A stretch of 64,000 nt of DNA. Source: Clostridia bacterium. GTDB lineage: Bacteria; Bacillota; Clostridia; Oscillospirales; Acutalibacteraceae. The translations under genes were made by a program, and so were the position numbers. Location: assembly GCA_017430535.1 (NCBI GenBank), contig JAFRMR010000026.1, positions 62,001-126,000 of the forward strand, in the 5' to 3' direction. The notes under the pieces were generated by a model. That model did not search any database, was not told the origin of the DNA, and saw only the letters and a program-made list of their open reading frames with translations. Shown here in pieces: positions 1 through 8,910 of this stretch (position 1 is the first letter of the stretch; each line of letters begins with the position of its first letter).

Positions 1-129
1 GAGGTTGCCGAAAAACTCTGCCATAAGGTAGCTATTATCAAAAACGGCAGGCTCGTTGTTTCCGGCACAATGGATGAAGTCAAGGGCGATGATTCCCTTG
101 AATCCGTATTTCTGGAACTGGAGGAATAA
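1..129 (+). CDS. ABC transporter ATP-binding protein, C-terminal fragment
   Basis: The reading frame is open from the first base and ends in a stop two bases before the permease start codon. The 42 visible residues read like the end of an ABC ATPase: the D/H-loop-distal beta strand (KVAIIKNGRLVVSGTMDEVK) and the closing SLESVFLELEE typical of this class. The Walker and signature motifs lie outside the window. It would energise the permease that follows. The family assignment rests on the tail sequence and on context only. Confidence 0.8.
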   Translation, partial: EVAEKLCHKVAIIKNGRLVVSGTMDEVKGDDSLESVFLELEE

Positions 130-131
130 TT

Positions 132-1724
132 ATGCTGAAAGCTCTGATAAAAAAACAGTTTTCGGAGTATTTTGCGGCGTATTTTGTGGACCGTAAAACA
201 GGCAAAGCCCGTGATGCAAAAGGCATAGCGATGTATATGGGCATTTTTGTTTTTGCCCTTCTGAGCATCGGCTATATGTTTTTTAACATATCCTCTCAGC
301 TTGCGGGTCCCCTTTATATGCAGGGCATGAGCTGGCTGTATTATTCCATTATGGCTCTTATGGGTATTGCCATCGGCGTTTTCGGTTCAGTTTTCAATAC
401 ATATGCGTCCCTTTATAACGCCAAAGATAACGATCTGCTTCTCTCAATGCCCATCCCCGCCGGCTATGTGCTTGCATCACGGCTGCTGGGCGCTTATACC
501 CTGGGCACCATTTATGAGGGCGTTGTTTTTATGCCCGCAATAATTGCGGACCCCGGCATCCGTGACAGAGGCGCTGCCGGCGTAATACTGCCCCTGCTGC
601 TTTTATTCATTATCGGGTTTGTTGTGCTTACCCTTACCTGCCTTCTGGGCTGGCTGGTTGCTCTGGCGGCAACCCGTGTAAAAAACAGAAACATAGTTTC
701 CGTAATAATTTCCGTTATACTTCTGGGCGGCTACTATTACCTGTGGATAAATCTGCAGAAATATGTGACACTTATCATAAACAGGGCGGATTCCATAAGT
801 GACGCTTTATTGCGGAAAGCAATGCCGGTTTACGCTCTCGGTATGGGCGCCGCCGGTGATATAAAGCAGTTTGCCCTGTTCACGGTTTTCGCTTTTGTAA
901 TGCTCGCTTTAACTCTTACCGTAATGTCCCTTACCTTTCTTAAAATGGTTACCCGCAACAGGGGCTCGGCAAAGGGTGTTTACAAAAACCGGGCGGCAAA
1001 GCAGAGGAGCGTTAAATCCGCCCTTCTCAGAAAGGAGCTGTCAAGGTTCCTGGGCTCCGCCAACTATATGCTTAACGGCGGCTTCGGGCTGATTGTAATG
1101 ATTGCCGCTTCGGTAATACTTATCATAAAACCGGATTTTATTTCAAAAGCTTTTGAGAACGCGCCTCAGGCTGTTGGCGCCATGCCATCGGTATTCGCCT
1201 GCCTTATCTGTATGATGTGCGGTATGAATCCCATTTCATCCCCCTCCGTTTCACTTGAGGGTAAAAATGTATGGATTCCGAAATCCCTGCCCGTAAGGGC
1301 TTACGATATACTTACCGCAAAGGCGCGGCTCCAGTTTGTGCTTAACATTCTGCCGGCGGAGATTCTTGCCGCTGTTTCGGCAGCTGTGCTGGGGGCGGAT
1401 TTGCTTACGGCCCTGTTTATGTGCACGGCTGTGTTTGCTTTCAACTCCTTCTTCGGCAGGCTGGGTGTTATGGTAAACCTTTATAAGCCCGTAATGACCT
1501 GGACCAACGAGGTAATACCCATAAAGCAGAGTATGTCCGTTTTCCTCGGCATTATGTCGGGTATGGTTATATGCGCACTTTCCGGTATTGCCGGTTATGC
1601 CCTCTCTTCATTAGTTCCTCAGGCTATTATTCTTGCGGCACTTACCGCGGTTTACGCCCTTGCCGCCTTCGCCCTTGACAAAGCTTTTAAAGGCAAAGGA
1701 ACACAGCTTTTTGAAACCCTTTGA
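132..1724 (+). CDS. ABC exporter permease, multi-spanning
   Basis: A 530-residue integral membrane protein with many hydrophobic segments (for example around residues 35-60, 70-95, 155-185, 195-215, 255-280 and three or more in the last 150 residues) and a basic cytoplasmic loop near residues 275-305. It follows the ATPase stop by two bases, so the two are translated together as an ABC-2-like exporter. Nothing in the sequence identifies the substrate. Large clostridial permeases of this kind are usually annotated only as putative ABC exporters. Confidence 0.75.
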   Translation: MLKALIKKQFSEYFAAYFVDRKTGKARDAKGIAMYMGIFVFALLSIGYMFFNISSQLAGPLYMQGMSWLYYSIMALMGIAIGVFGSVFNTYASLYNAKDNDLLLSMPIPAGYVLASRLLGAYTLGTIYEGVVFMPAIIADPGIRDRGAAGVILPLLLLFIIGFVVLTLTCLLGWLVALAATRVKNRNIVSVIISVILLGGYYYLWINLQKYVTLIINRADSISDALLRKAMPVYALGMGAAGDIKQFALFTVFAFVMLALTLTVMSLTFLKMVTRNRGSAKGVYKNRAAKQRSVKSALLRKELSRFLGSANYMLNGGFGLIVMIAASVILIIKPDFISKAFENAPQAVGAMPSVFACLICMMCGMNPISSPSVSLEGKNVWIPKSLPVRAYDILTAKARLQFVLNILPAEILAAVSAAVLGADLLTALFMCTAVFAFNSFFGRLGVMVNLYKPVMTWTNEVIPIKQSMSVFLGIMSGMVICALSGIAGYALSSLVPQAIILAALTAVYALAAFALDKAFKGKGTQLFETL

Positions 1725-1743
1725 TTGTATAGTAAAAAACAAA

Positions 1744-1781
1744 GGCTTACAGCCGGTAACCGGCTGTAAGCCTCTTTTTTT
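1744..1781. terminator. Bidirectional intrinsic terminator
   Basis: A perfect 13-bp stem (GGCTTACAGCCGG / CCGGCTGTAAGCC) with a TAA loop is followed by T-rich sequence on the plus side and preceded by an A-run that gives a T-run on the minus side. It lies between convergent genes and can end both the ABC operon and the ricT operon. Confidence 0.9.
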
Positions 1782-1789
1782 GTGTATTT

Positions 1790-2656
1790 TTAACCTTCTA
1801 TATCTTTCAGGGCTTCCATTTCATCCTTGTTCACTTCAATGGAGCCGTCTTTGATGATTTTTACATCATCCTTATGGAATACCTTGAGTATGCCGGCGGG
1901 GCTCTTTTCAAGCTGAATTTTCAGCAGACCCGAAAGAATATTGTTTTCAACCACCGTGCCGTTGCCTTCTCTGGTTTTTACAAGAGCACCGGGTTTCGGT
2001 GTGTTTTTAAGCAGATATTTGTAGGATTCCTGCTCGTATTTCAGGCAGCACATAAGCCTTCCGCAGCATCCGCTTATTTTGCCCGGGTTCAGTGAAAGCC
2101 CCTGCTCTTTTGCCATTTTGATTGATACGGGCTGAAAATCACCCAGGAAGGTGCTGCAGCAGAATGGCCTGCCGCAAATACCTATGCCGCCCACCATTTT
2201 TGCTTTATCTCTTACGCCTATCTGGCGCAGTTCAATCCTTGTCTTGAATATGCCCGCAAGGTCTTTTACAAGGTCGCGGAAGTCAACACGGCCGTCGGCA
2301 GTGAAGTAGAAAAGGATTTTACCCCCGTCAAAGGTGTATTCCACATCCACAAGGTTCATTTCAAGCTTGTGGAATTCAATCCTGCTGCGGCATATTTCCG
2401 CCGCTTCCTCTTCCTTTTTCTTGTTGCTTTCATAGGTCTCCACATCTTTGGGCGTGGCGGCTCTTATTATCTTTTTAAGGGGCTTTACGATTTCTTCTTC
2501 ATCAACATCCTTGTTGCCTATGGCAACCTCTCCGCATTCTATTCCCCTTACGGTTTCAACTATTGCGAAGCTGCCTTTTTCAAACTTTTCCCCGTTGGGG
2601 TCAAAATAGTAGATTTTACCTACTTCTTTGAATTTTACTCCAACTATTTCAGCCAT
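1790..2656 (-). CDS. ricT: RicT/YaaT-like PSP1 domain protein
   Basis: A 288-residue PSP1-family protein. The family hallmark is visible in the second half: a Cys-rich stretch GICGRPFCCSTFL followed by SGCCGRLMCCLKYE. In Bacillus subtilis RicT (YaaT) works with RicA and RicF, carries iron-sulfur clusters and modulates RNase Y processing. I placed the start at the internal ATG because AGGAG lies seven bases before it; a longer in-frame ATG has no ribosome site. It is last in the operon, 14 bases after holB, the same order (holB-yaaT) seen in many Firmicutes. Confidence 0.88.
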   Translation of the reverse strand: MAEIVGVKFKEVGKIYYFDPNGEKFEKGSFAIVETVRGIECGEVAIGNKDVDEEEIVKPLKKIIRAATPKDVETYESNKKKEEEAAEICRSRIEFHKLEMNLVDVEYTFDGGKILFYFTADGRVDFRDLVKDLAGIFKTRIELRQIGVRDKAKMVGGIGICGRPFCCSTFLGDFQPVSIKMAKEQGLSLNPGKISGCCGRLMCCLKYEQESYKYLLKNTPKPGALVKTREGNGTVVENNILSGLLKIQLEKSPAGILKVFHKDDVKIIKDGSIEVNKDEMEALKDIEG

Positions 2657-2670
2657 AATTTTCTCCTGTT

Positions 2671-3567
2671 TCAATCTCCTCCGGCCGCTTTGCGCAGGCG
2701 GGAGCTCAGCCGTGATATTGCAAGGTTCAGGTTAACGTGGTAATTCATTGATTCCCACAGTTCGTCAATAAAATCAATAAGTTCAGCAATGAATTTTGCC
2801 GGCAGTTTTGCCGCTGTTTCCGCCGCGGTTTCAAAGCCGGTTTCCTCCGGGGCATTGTATTTTATTCTCAGGGCCGCTGCAAGTATTTCTTTGATAACAG
2901 GCAGCGTTTCCTGCAGAAGCTTCTGGTTCTTATCAAAAACCGAGGCGCTCTTCATTATTTCATATTCCGAGCCGCTGAGCATGGCTTTTATCATTTTTTC
3001 TGCGGCCTCAGCAAGCTCTTCACGGGTGAAGGCGGCGCCTTCCGCTTCCGTGCCCCCGGAAAGGGACCACACCGTAACCCTTGAAAGTATGGTGTCAAGG
3101 AAGTAATCCTTTGACGGGCAAAGGAATATGAAATAGGCGTACCCGGGTGGTTCTTCCAGTATTTTAAGCAGAGAATTCTGCCCGGTGTCGTTCATCCGCT
3201 GGGCGTTTGAAAGTATAACGATTTTTTTATCCGCCTCATTGGGGATTATGAATACTTTATCCCTTATATCTCTCACATAATCTGCAGAGAAGGCTTCTTC
3301 TTTCTTGCCCTTGTCGGTTTTGGGGTAATATTCCTCAATATCCGGGTGTATATGTTTAAGCGCCTTGTGACAGTGGCTGCATATACCGCAGGGGACTGTT
3401 TCCTTATTGCCGCATATAAGCGCGCCGGCAATTTTACGGGCAAGCTCCAGCCGGTATTCCTCGCTGCCGCCTTCAATTATGCAGGCGTGGGGGAATCTGC
3501 CGGCGGCCACGGTTTCAGCTATCCTGTTTTCGGTTGCCGAGGATAAATCGAAACCCTTAACTTCCAT
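2671..3567 (-). CDS. holB: DNA polymerase III subunit delta'
   Basis: A 298-residue clamp-loader subunit. It shows the N-terminal AAA+ layout of HolB: the HACIIEGG segment where the P-loop should be (degenerate, as usual in delta'), a four-Cys/His zinc module with CGICSHCHKALKHIHPD near residues 55-75, and the SLLKILEEPPGYAYFIF block that is diagnostic for delta'/gamma. GGAGG six bases upstream decides the start, which overlaps the end of the queG-like gene. It probably acts in sliding-clamp loading. Confidence 0.9.
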   Translation of the reverse strand: MEVKGFDLSSATENRIAETVAAGRFPHACIIEGGSEEYRLELARKIAGALICGNKETVPCGICSHCHKALKHIHPDIEEYYPKTDKGKKEEAFSADYVRDIRDKVFIIPNEADKKIVILSNAQRMNDTGQNSLLKILEEPPGYAYFIFLCPSKDYFLDTILSRVTVWSLSGGTEAEGAAFTREELAEAAEKMIKAMLSGSEYEIMKSASVFDKNQKLLQETLPVIKEILAAALRIKYNAPEETGFETAAETAAKLPAKFIAELIDFIDELWESMNYHVNLNLAISRLSSRLRKAAGGD

Positions 3568-4354
3568 TGTCGTCCTCCAGCAGTTCAAGATTCCTTTTAA
3601 TTACTTTTTCTCCTCTCCAGGCAAAAGCCCGGCCTTCAATTTCCGTGTCAAGGGTAACCTCCGGCTGAGAGGATGCTATAAATTCTTCAATCCCGGTTGT
3701 GCCTGCATTTTTATTAAGGGGGCATACATTCTGGCATATATCGCAGCCCCAGGCACAGCCGCTTTTTCTGATAAGTTCTTTTTCTTCCGGGGTCAGCTCT
3801 CCCTTTTTTTGGGTGATGTGGGAAAGGCATTTTTCCCGGTTTATAATGCCGTTTTCTATGGCTCCCGTGGGGCAGGCTTTGCTGCATCTGCCGCAGTTTG
3901 TGCACATTCCCGCGGCAGGCCTTTCGCTTTCAAGGGCAAGTGTGGTTACTATTTCGCCCAGAAAAACAAAGGAGCCGTATTTTTCCGTAATCAGCAGGGA
4001 GTTCGCTCCCTTTACTCCAATGCCCGCTTCACAGCAGGCGTAAACCTCGGGTATGGGGGAGTTATCACTGAAGCACACAAACTCCTCACCCGGGTACAGT
4101 TCTTTAAGCTTATCGCAGCCCTGCTGAAGCTTTACCGGTACAATGCCGTGGTAATCCTCAACAGCGGCGTATTTTGAAACATTGAGCCCTTCGTATTTTT
4201 CCTCGGGCAGAAGATATGGAAAGGCAAAAACAATAACCGTTTTCGCATCCTGAGGCAGGCGGCTTTTGGCCCTGCACTCAATAAGATTATCCTTAACCTT
4301 ATCAAAGGGGCAGAAGCCCCACAGGTCCGATATTTCGTTCAGAATATTATACAT
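3557..4354 (-). CDS. QueG-like double [4Fe-4S] protein (short epoxyqueuosine reductase homologue)
   Basis: A 265-residue protein with two ferredoxin-type cluster motifs in its second half: CTNCGRCSKACPTGAI and CAWGCDICQNVCPLNK, the arrangement of epoxyqueuosine reductase QueG. The N-terminal half carries the B12-dependent-reductase-like segment SRLPQDAKTVIVFAF. Canonical QueG is about 380 residues with a C-terminal HEAT-like extension, which is missing here, so a different substrate is possible. The ATG start overlaps the AEC gene stop by eight bases; a TTG start six codons earlier is also open. Confidence 0.75.
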   Translation of the reverse strand: MYNILNEISDLWGFCPFDKVKDNLIECRAKSRLPQDAKTVIVFAFPYLLPEEKYEGLNVSKYAAVEDYHGIVPVKLQQGCDKLKELYPGEEFVCFSDNSPIPEVYACCEAGIGVKGANSLLITEKYGSFVFLGEIVTTLALESERPAAGMCTNCGRCSKACPTGAIENGIINREKCLSHITQKKGELTPEEKELIRKSGCAWGCDICQNVCPLNKNAGTTGIEEFIASSQPEVTLDTEIEGRAFAWRGEKVIKRNLELLEDDNGS

Positions 4355-5288
4355 ACATACCGCCCAGAGCAATCATAAAGGGTAAAGTGAATATTGATAA
4401 AATGCTGACCACCGCCACAATCTGCGAGCCGAGGGCCGTGTCTTTATCATACTTTGCGGCAAACATTGCCGTATTGTTGGCAGGGGGAGTGGCACAGTCA
4501 ATCAGAAGCGTGGTGGCAAGGGCTCCGGTAACACCCGTAAAGTGCAGCGCAACCATCATTGCAAGGGGCATGGCAAACAGCTTAAAAAGCGCCACGCCGA
4601 ATATACGGGGGTTCCTGAAAACGGAGCGGAAATCAGTGTGAGCTATATATGCGCCGAATATGAGCATTGCAAGGGGAGAGAGCATGTGGGCTATGGAGCT
4701 TACCGGGGTGCTGATTACGCCCGGAAGTTTTATCCCCGAGATAAAAACAGGCAGCCCCACAAAAACCGGCAGCACGCCGGGGTTAAGTATAAGCTTTTTG
4801 AGGTTTATGGCTTTTTTGCCCTCTTCGCTGTCCCTTGTCATGAGCCACACGCCGTGGGTAAAAGTGAATATCTGAAATGAAATAACAAAAGCCGAGCAGT
4901 AGAATACCCCTTCGCTGCCTACAACCGCATCCACAAGGGGCAGCCCCATATATCCGCAGTTGCCGTAAACGCAGGCATATTTGTAAATCGCTTTCTTCTC
5001 AGGTGGAGTTTTGTTGAAAAACAGCCCCGCCCCAAGAGCTGCCGCGGCGTGGGCCAGGAGCCCCGCGCCTATGGCAATAAACAGGCCTTTGAGAGTTTCT
5101 TTTGAATACTCAAGGGTAAAGAAACTTTCGAGTATTTTGGCCGGGGTAATCACATAAAACAGGATGTCCGTGCACTTTTTTGCAGTGGATTCGGAAAACC
5201 ATCCCACTTTATCCGATATAACCCCAACAAGGGCCATTATGAACAGTATGGCGACCTGACGGGTCGCAATCAGCATGTTAGCGAGCAT
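4347..5288 (-). CDS. AEC family permease (auxin efflux carrier/malate permease fold)
   Basis: A 313-residue membrane protein with about ten hydrophobic segments and the two-fold AEC layout: an N-terminal half with VGWFSESTAKKCTDILFYV and ITPAKI, and a C-terminal half with SPLAMLIFGAYIA and PPANNTAMFAAKYD. AEC members transport organic anions such as malate, malonate or citrate. Its place four bases downstream of a membrane protein and in the same run as citrate synthase makes carboxylate export plausible, but this is inference. The first ATG has only a weak ribosome site. Confidence 0.8.
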   Translation of the reverse strand: MLANMLIATRQVAILFIMALVGVISDKVGWFSESTAKKCTDILFYVITPAKILESFFTLEYSKETLKGLFIAIGAGLLAHAAAALGAGLFFNKTPPEKKAIYKYACVYGNCGYMGLPLVDAVVGSEGVFYCSAFVISFQIFTFTHGVWLMTRDSEEGKKAINLKKLILNPGVLPVFVGLPVFISGIKLPGVISTPVSSIAHMLSPLAMLIFGAYIAHTDFRSVFRNPRIFGVALFKLFAMPLAMMVALHFTGVTGALATTLLIDCATPPANNTAMFAAKYDKDTALGSQIVAVVSILSIFTLPFMIALGGMYV

Positions 5289-5291
5289 AAA

Positions 5292-6188
5292 TTATTCAGC
5301 CGTTTCGCTTTCGGGCTCTCCGGCGGTGATAACCGAGCCGGAAACGGCAACCATCCTTGTTGTAACGGTAGCTATGGCAAACAGCGCCAGCGCAAGGTCT
5401 GCAATATCTGCCCTTGAAAGGGCATACATCATATCGGCGTGGCCGGTTACGGTAAGTATTGCCCTGGGCACAAAGCAGATAAGGCCAAGCAAAGCCGCCG
5501 TAAAGCCAAGTGCCGGTATCTTCCACTCGATGCCCTTGGCGTTTATCTGAGAGTTGCTCTGAGCAAACGCCATAAGGAAAAGGCAGAATGCGGATATCAT
5601 AAGCATTTCAAGCAGCAGATCGGAAACTCTTATGTAGCTTATGGTTCTTGTGAAACGCACCACCAGGCGGAAAACATTCCACAGCACCGGAGCCAGTGAA
5701 AAGAGCTTGTAATCCGATAAGTTTCTGCCCATAAAGCAGGAAATGGCAAGCAGAATAAAGAATACGGCGGAAAGAACCGCAAATGACATCTGAAGGGCCA
5801 GCAGGCCGCTTGAGGCGCTCTGCATAACCGTGGATGAAACCGTGTATTTTGAGGTGTCAACATCTTTAAGGGAATATTCTCTGTAAGCGCTTATGCCCGC
5901 GGCAATGCCGCAAAGGGCGCAGAAAAATCCGTAAACCGGTCTTTTCTTTGCCGATGAGTCCAGAGTATATTTTTTCCTCTTTGCAAAAGAGGAGCACACA
6001 AAAAACAGGCAGGCAGCGGCAATGAGGATATAAAACAGTATAACCGTTGCGCTCATCTTGGTATAAAACCCGGAGCCGGGTTCAATTACGGAGTAATACT
6101 GCACCGTCCTTAAGGGGAGGGTGAGCAGTATTATTACCGCCAGAATAACGGATTCAATAATATAGCCGGATTCAGCTTTGGTTTTCAT
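5292..6188 (-). CDS. Membrane protein of unknown function, eight or so TM segments
   Basis: A 298-residue, strongly hydrophobic protein; I count roughly eight membrane segments (first around residues 12-28, last around 255-285) and a basic loop AKRKKYTLDSSAKKR near residue 70. I do not recognise the family. AAGGAA four bases upstream supports the ATG start. It sits 11 bases after citrate synthase and directly before the AEC permease, so the three are probably on one transcript. No catalytic motif is visible. Confidence 0.6.
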   Translation of the reverse strand: MKTKAESGYIIESVILAVIILLTLPLRTVQYYSVIEPGSGFYTKMSATVILFYILIAAACLFFVCSSFAKRKKYTLDSSAKKRPVYGFFCALCGIAAGISAYREYSLKDVDTSKYTVSSTVMQSASSGLLALQMSFAVLSAVFFILLAISCFMGRNLSDYKLFSLAPVLWNVFRLVVRFTRTISYIRVSDLLLEMLMISAFCLFLMAFAQSNSQINAKGIEWKIPALGFTAALLGLICFVPRAILTVTGHADMMYALSRADIADLALALFAIATVTTRMVAVSGSVITAGEPESETAE

Positions 6189-6199
6189 AGTATTCCTTC

Positions 6200-7567
6200 T
6201 TACTTTCTTATTGATAACGGGGTGTAGGAAATCTTCTGGTTTACATTCTTGTAAGCCGGGCGGATTATCCGCTTGCCGGTAACTATCTCTTCTATGCGGT
6301 GTGCGGACCAGCCTGCGCAGCGGGCAACGGCAAATACCGGAGTGTAAAGGTCATCGGGTATCCGCAGTATCTTATAGATAAGCCCGGAGTAAAGGTCCAC
6401 ATTGGCGCATATTTCTTTATCTGAGCCCTTTATTTCAGCAAAAAGGGTGGGGGTGTATTTTTCTATTGCAGAAATAAGCCTGAATTCATCCTCAAACTCG
6501 GAGCCGACGGCGAATTCCTCCGCCTTCTTTTTGAGAATTCTGGCTCTCGGGTCGGATATGGTGTAAACAGCGTGGCCCATACCGTAAACAAGTCCGGTTT
6601 TGTCGCCCGCTTCTTTTCTCAGGATTTTGGCTAAATAGTCCCTTACCTGATTCTCATCCGTAATATCATCAAGGTCGTTTTTGAAGTAGTTCAGCATCTC
6701 CGCAACCTTTTTGTTGGCGCCGCCGTGCTTTGTGCCCTTGAGGGCGCCTATGCCTGCGGCTATGGCGGAGTAGGTATCGGTGCCGGCGGATGTAAGTACC
6801 CTTGTGGCAAAGGTGGAGTTGTTACCGCCGCCGTGCTCAGCGTGAACCATAAGGCAGATATCAAGCAGCTTCGCCTCTTCATCGGTGTAGTGCTTATCCG
6901 CCCTTAAGGAGCGCAGAATGGTCTGCGCCGTTGAAAGTTCCGGCTTAAGGGGATGAATATACATGCTCTTGTGGTAAAACTGGCGGCGCTTCACCTGATA
7001 AGCGTATGCCATAATGGCAGGGAGCTGTGAAATAAGGTTTATGCTCTGCCTTATCACATTATCAAGCTCAATGCTGTCCGGTGTATCGTCAAAGGTGTAG
7101 AGCGACAGCACGGACTGGGCGATTTTATTCATAATATCCTTTGAGGGGATTTTCATAATGACATCTTCAATGAAATCCTCCGGCAGGGTGCGGCAGGCGG
7201 AAAGAATATCGCAGAAGGTTTTGAGCTGGTCCGCAGTTGGCAGCACGCCGAAAAGCAGCAGAAACACAACTTCCTCAAAGCCGAAACGGTCCTCTTCAAT
7301 GCAGGCGTTCACTATATCCGTAAGGCTTATTCCGCGGTAGTAAAGGTTGCCTTCCTTGGGCTTCTTTTCACCGTCGTCAATAAAATAGCCCTCAACGGAG
7401 CATACCCTTGTAACCCCGGCCATAACGCCGGTGCCGTCTGAGTTTCTCAGGCCTCTTTTAACGCCGAATTTTTCGTAATTTTCCTGTGAAATAAAGTTAT
7501 ACTTGAGAACGTCATCTATGTAAAGGCCCATTTCCTTGGGGCTTACTTTTGATTCAATGATGGACAT
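6200..7567 (-). CDS. Citrate synthase (citrate/2-methylcitrate synthase family)
   Basis: A 455-residue type I citrate synthase that condenses acetyl-CoA with oxaloacetate. Both catalytic histidines are visible in the expected contexts (HAEHGGGNNSTFATRVL and GMGHAVYTISDPRARIL), followed by the FCDLYSG-like segment CANVDLYSGLIYKILRIP with the catalytic Asp. It is about 25-80 residues longer than average at the N-terminus, as is common in Clostridia. AAAGGAG seven bases upstream supports the start. It is first in a six-gene run and has its own strong promoter. In an anaerobe it probably feeds glutamate synthesis. Confidence 0.92.
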   Translation of the reverse strand: MSIIESKVSPKEMGLYIDDVLKYNFISQENYEKFGVKRGLRNSDGTGVMAGVTRVCSVEGYFIDDGEKKPKEGNLYYRGISLTDIVNACIEEDRFGFEEVVFLLLFGVLPTADQLKTFCDILSACRTLPEDFIEDVIMKIPSKDIMNKIAQSVLSLYTFDDTPDSIELDNVIRQSINLISQLPAIMAYAYQVKRRQFYHKSMYIHPLKPELSTAQTILRSLRADKHYTDEEAKLLDICLMVHAEHGGGNNSTFATRVLTSAGTDTYSAIAAGIGALKGTKHGGANKKVAEMLNYFKNDLDDITDENQVRDYLAKILRKEAGDKTGLVYGMGHAVYTISDPRARILKKKAEEFAVGSEFEDEFRLISAIEKYTPTLFAEIKGSDKEICANVDLYSGLIYKILRIPDDLYTPVFAVARCAGWSAHRIEEIVTGKRIIRPAYKNVNQKISYTPLSIRK

Positions 7568-7610
7568 TTCAGTTCTCCTTTCCCTGAGGTATCTATATAT
7601 ACAGATAGCT

Positions 7611-7640
7611 ATTATATACCAAAATAAATATAATTGTCAA
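7611..7640 (-). promoter_or_regulatory. Sigma-A promoter of the citrate synthase operon
   Basis: Reading on the minus strand, a consensus -35 TTGACA and -10 TATAAT are separated by 18 bases, about 45 bases upstream of the citrate synthase start. The leader after it contains the imperfect dyad TATCTATATATACAGATA, which could be an operator. Confidence 0.8.
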
Positions 7641-7679
7641 GAAAAGGCGGATGCCCGTGTGTTTTATCTTATTTTCTTA

Positions 7680-7709
7680 TTGATAAATTCCCGTGTGGTA
7701 TGTTATACT
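7680..7709 (+). promoter_or_regulatory. Sigma-A promoter of the STAS-phosphotransferase gene
   Basis: TTGATA and TATACT are spaced 18 bases apart, about 60 bases before the ATG. It lies back to back with the citrate synthase promoter. Confidence 0.65.
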
Positions 7710-7767
7710 GTATCAAACAGACTCAGCCTGGTTAATTTTATGCCGGGCGCCATAAAGGAGCAGAGTT

Positions 7768-8910
7768 ATGGAAGTTAAACTTAACGGCAGAATCGATTCC
7801 TCAAACGCAGCTGAAAAAGAGCAGCAGATTAACAGCCTTATCGGCTCTTACACCGGTGAGATAGTGCTGGATGCCTCTGAGCTTGAGTACATTTCAAGCG
7901 CAGGTCTGCGCATTATACTCCGCCTTAAAAAGGCATACCCCGATATCAGAATCATCAATGCCTCCTCCGAGGTTTATGAGATTTTTGATATGACCGGTTT
8001 TACCGAGATGATGGATATTTCCAAGGCCTACCGCGAAATAAGCGTTGAGGGCTGCGAGGTTATCGGCGAAGGGGCAAACGGCAAGGTTTACCGCATAGAT
8101 TCCGATACCATCGTAAAGGTTTATAAAAACCACGATGCTCTTGAGGAAATCCACAACGAGCGCGAGCTTGCCCGCAAGGCCTTTGTTATGGGCGTGCCCA
8201 CCGCAATCCCCTATGATGTGGTGCGTGTAGGCGACCTTTACGGCTCCGTTTTTGAGCTGCTTAACGCCAAATCCTTTGCAAAGCTCCTTATTGCGGACTC
8301 CTCCCTTACGGATGCCATTGCAAAAGACAGCGTTGATATACTCAAGACTATCCACTCCACCATGCTAAAGCCCGGCGAGCTCCCCGATAAAAAGGCGGAA
8401 GCACTTGTATGGGCGGAATACTGCCGCGACCATCTGCCGGCGGAGGTCGGTGATAAGCTTGTGAAGCTTGTAAGCGAAATACCCGATACCCTCAATATGC
8501 TTCACGGCGATTATCATATAAAGAACATTATGCAGCAAAACGGTGAAAACCTGCTGATTGATATGGATACCCTCTCAATGGGTCACCCCGTATTTGAGTT
8601 TGCGGCCATTTACCTTGCCTATGTGGGCTTTTCCTGCATAGATCACAATAATGTAAAGGACTTCCTCGGCATACCCTATGAGCAGGCCGGTCAGTTCTGG
8701 AAGGCCACCCTCAGGTACTACTTCGGTACAGATGACGAAGCCGTCCTGCAGGATATTGAAAACAAAGCTGCAATCATCGGCTACGCAAGGGTTCTGCGCC
8801 GCACCTTCCGCAAAGCCAAAGAGAGCAAGGATTACAAAGCCCGCCTCATCGAGTACTGCAAAAACACCCTTTGCGACCTTGTTCCCAAAACGGATAAATT
8901 GTATTTTTAA
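7768..8910 (+). CDS. STAS domain fused to aminoglycoside-phosphotransferase-like kinase
   Basis: A 380-residue two-domain protein. Residues 1-85 form a STAS (anti-sigma antagonist) domain with the phospho-acceptor region LEYISSAGLRIIL. Residues 95-340 form a small-molecule kinase fold: glycine loop IGEGANGKVYRI, ion-pair Lys in DTIVKVYKN, catalytic loop HGDYHIKNIM and metal-binding IDMDTLSMGHP, all intact. The fusion suggests phosphorylation or sensing coupled to a partner-switching module. The substrate is unknown. AAAGGAG before the ATG fits the start. Confidence 0.8.
   Translation: MEVKLNGRIDSSNAAEKEQQINSLIGSYTGEIVLDASELEYISSAGLRIILRLKKAYPDIRIINASSEVYEIFDMTGFTEMMDISKAYREISVEGCEVIGEGANGKVYRIDSDTIVKVYKNHDALEEIHNERELARKAFVMGVPTAIPYDVVRVGDLYGSVFELLNAKSFAKLLIADSSLTDAIAKDSVDILKTIHSTMLKPGELPDKKAEALVWAEYCRDHLPAEVGDKLVKLVSEIPDTLNMLHGDYHIKNIMQQNGENLLIDMDTLSMGHPVFEFAAIYLAYVGFSCIDHNNVKDFLGIPYEQAGQFWKATLRYYFGTDDEAVLQDIENKAAIIGYARVLRRTFRKAKESKDYKARLIEYCKNTLCDLVPKTDKLYF

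Noticed and set aside
3557-4354. Calling this gene queG outright
   Set aside because: The protein lacks the C-terminal extension of characterised QueG, so I kept it as a QueG-like protein without a gene symbol.
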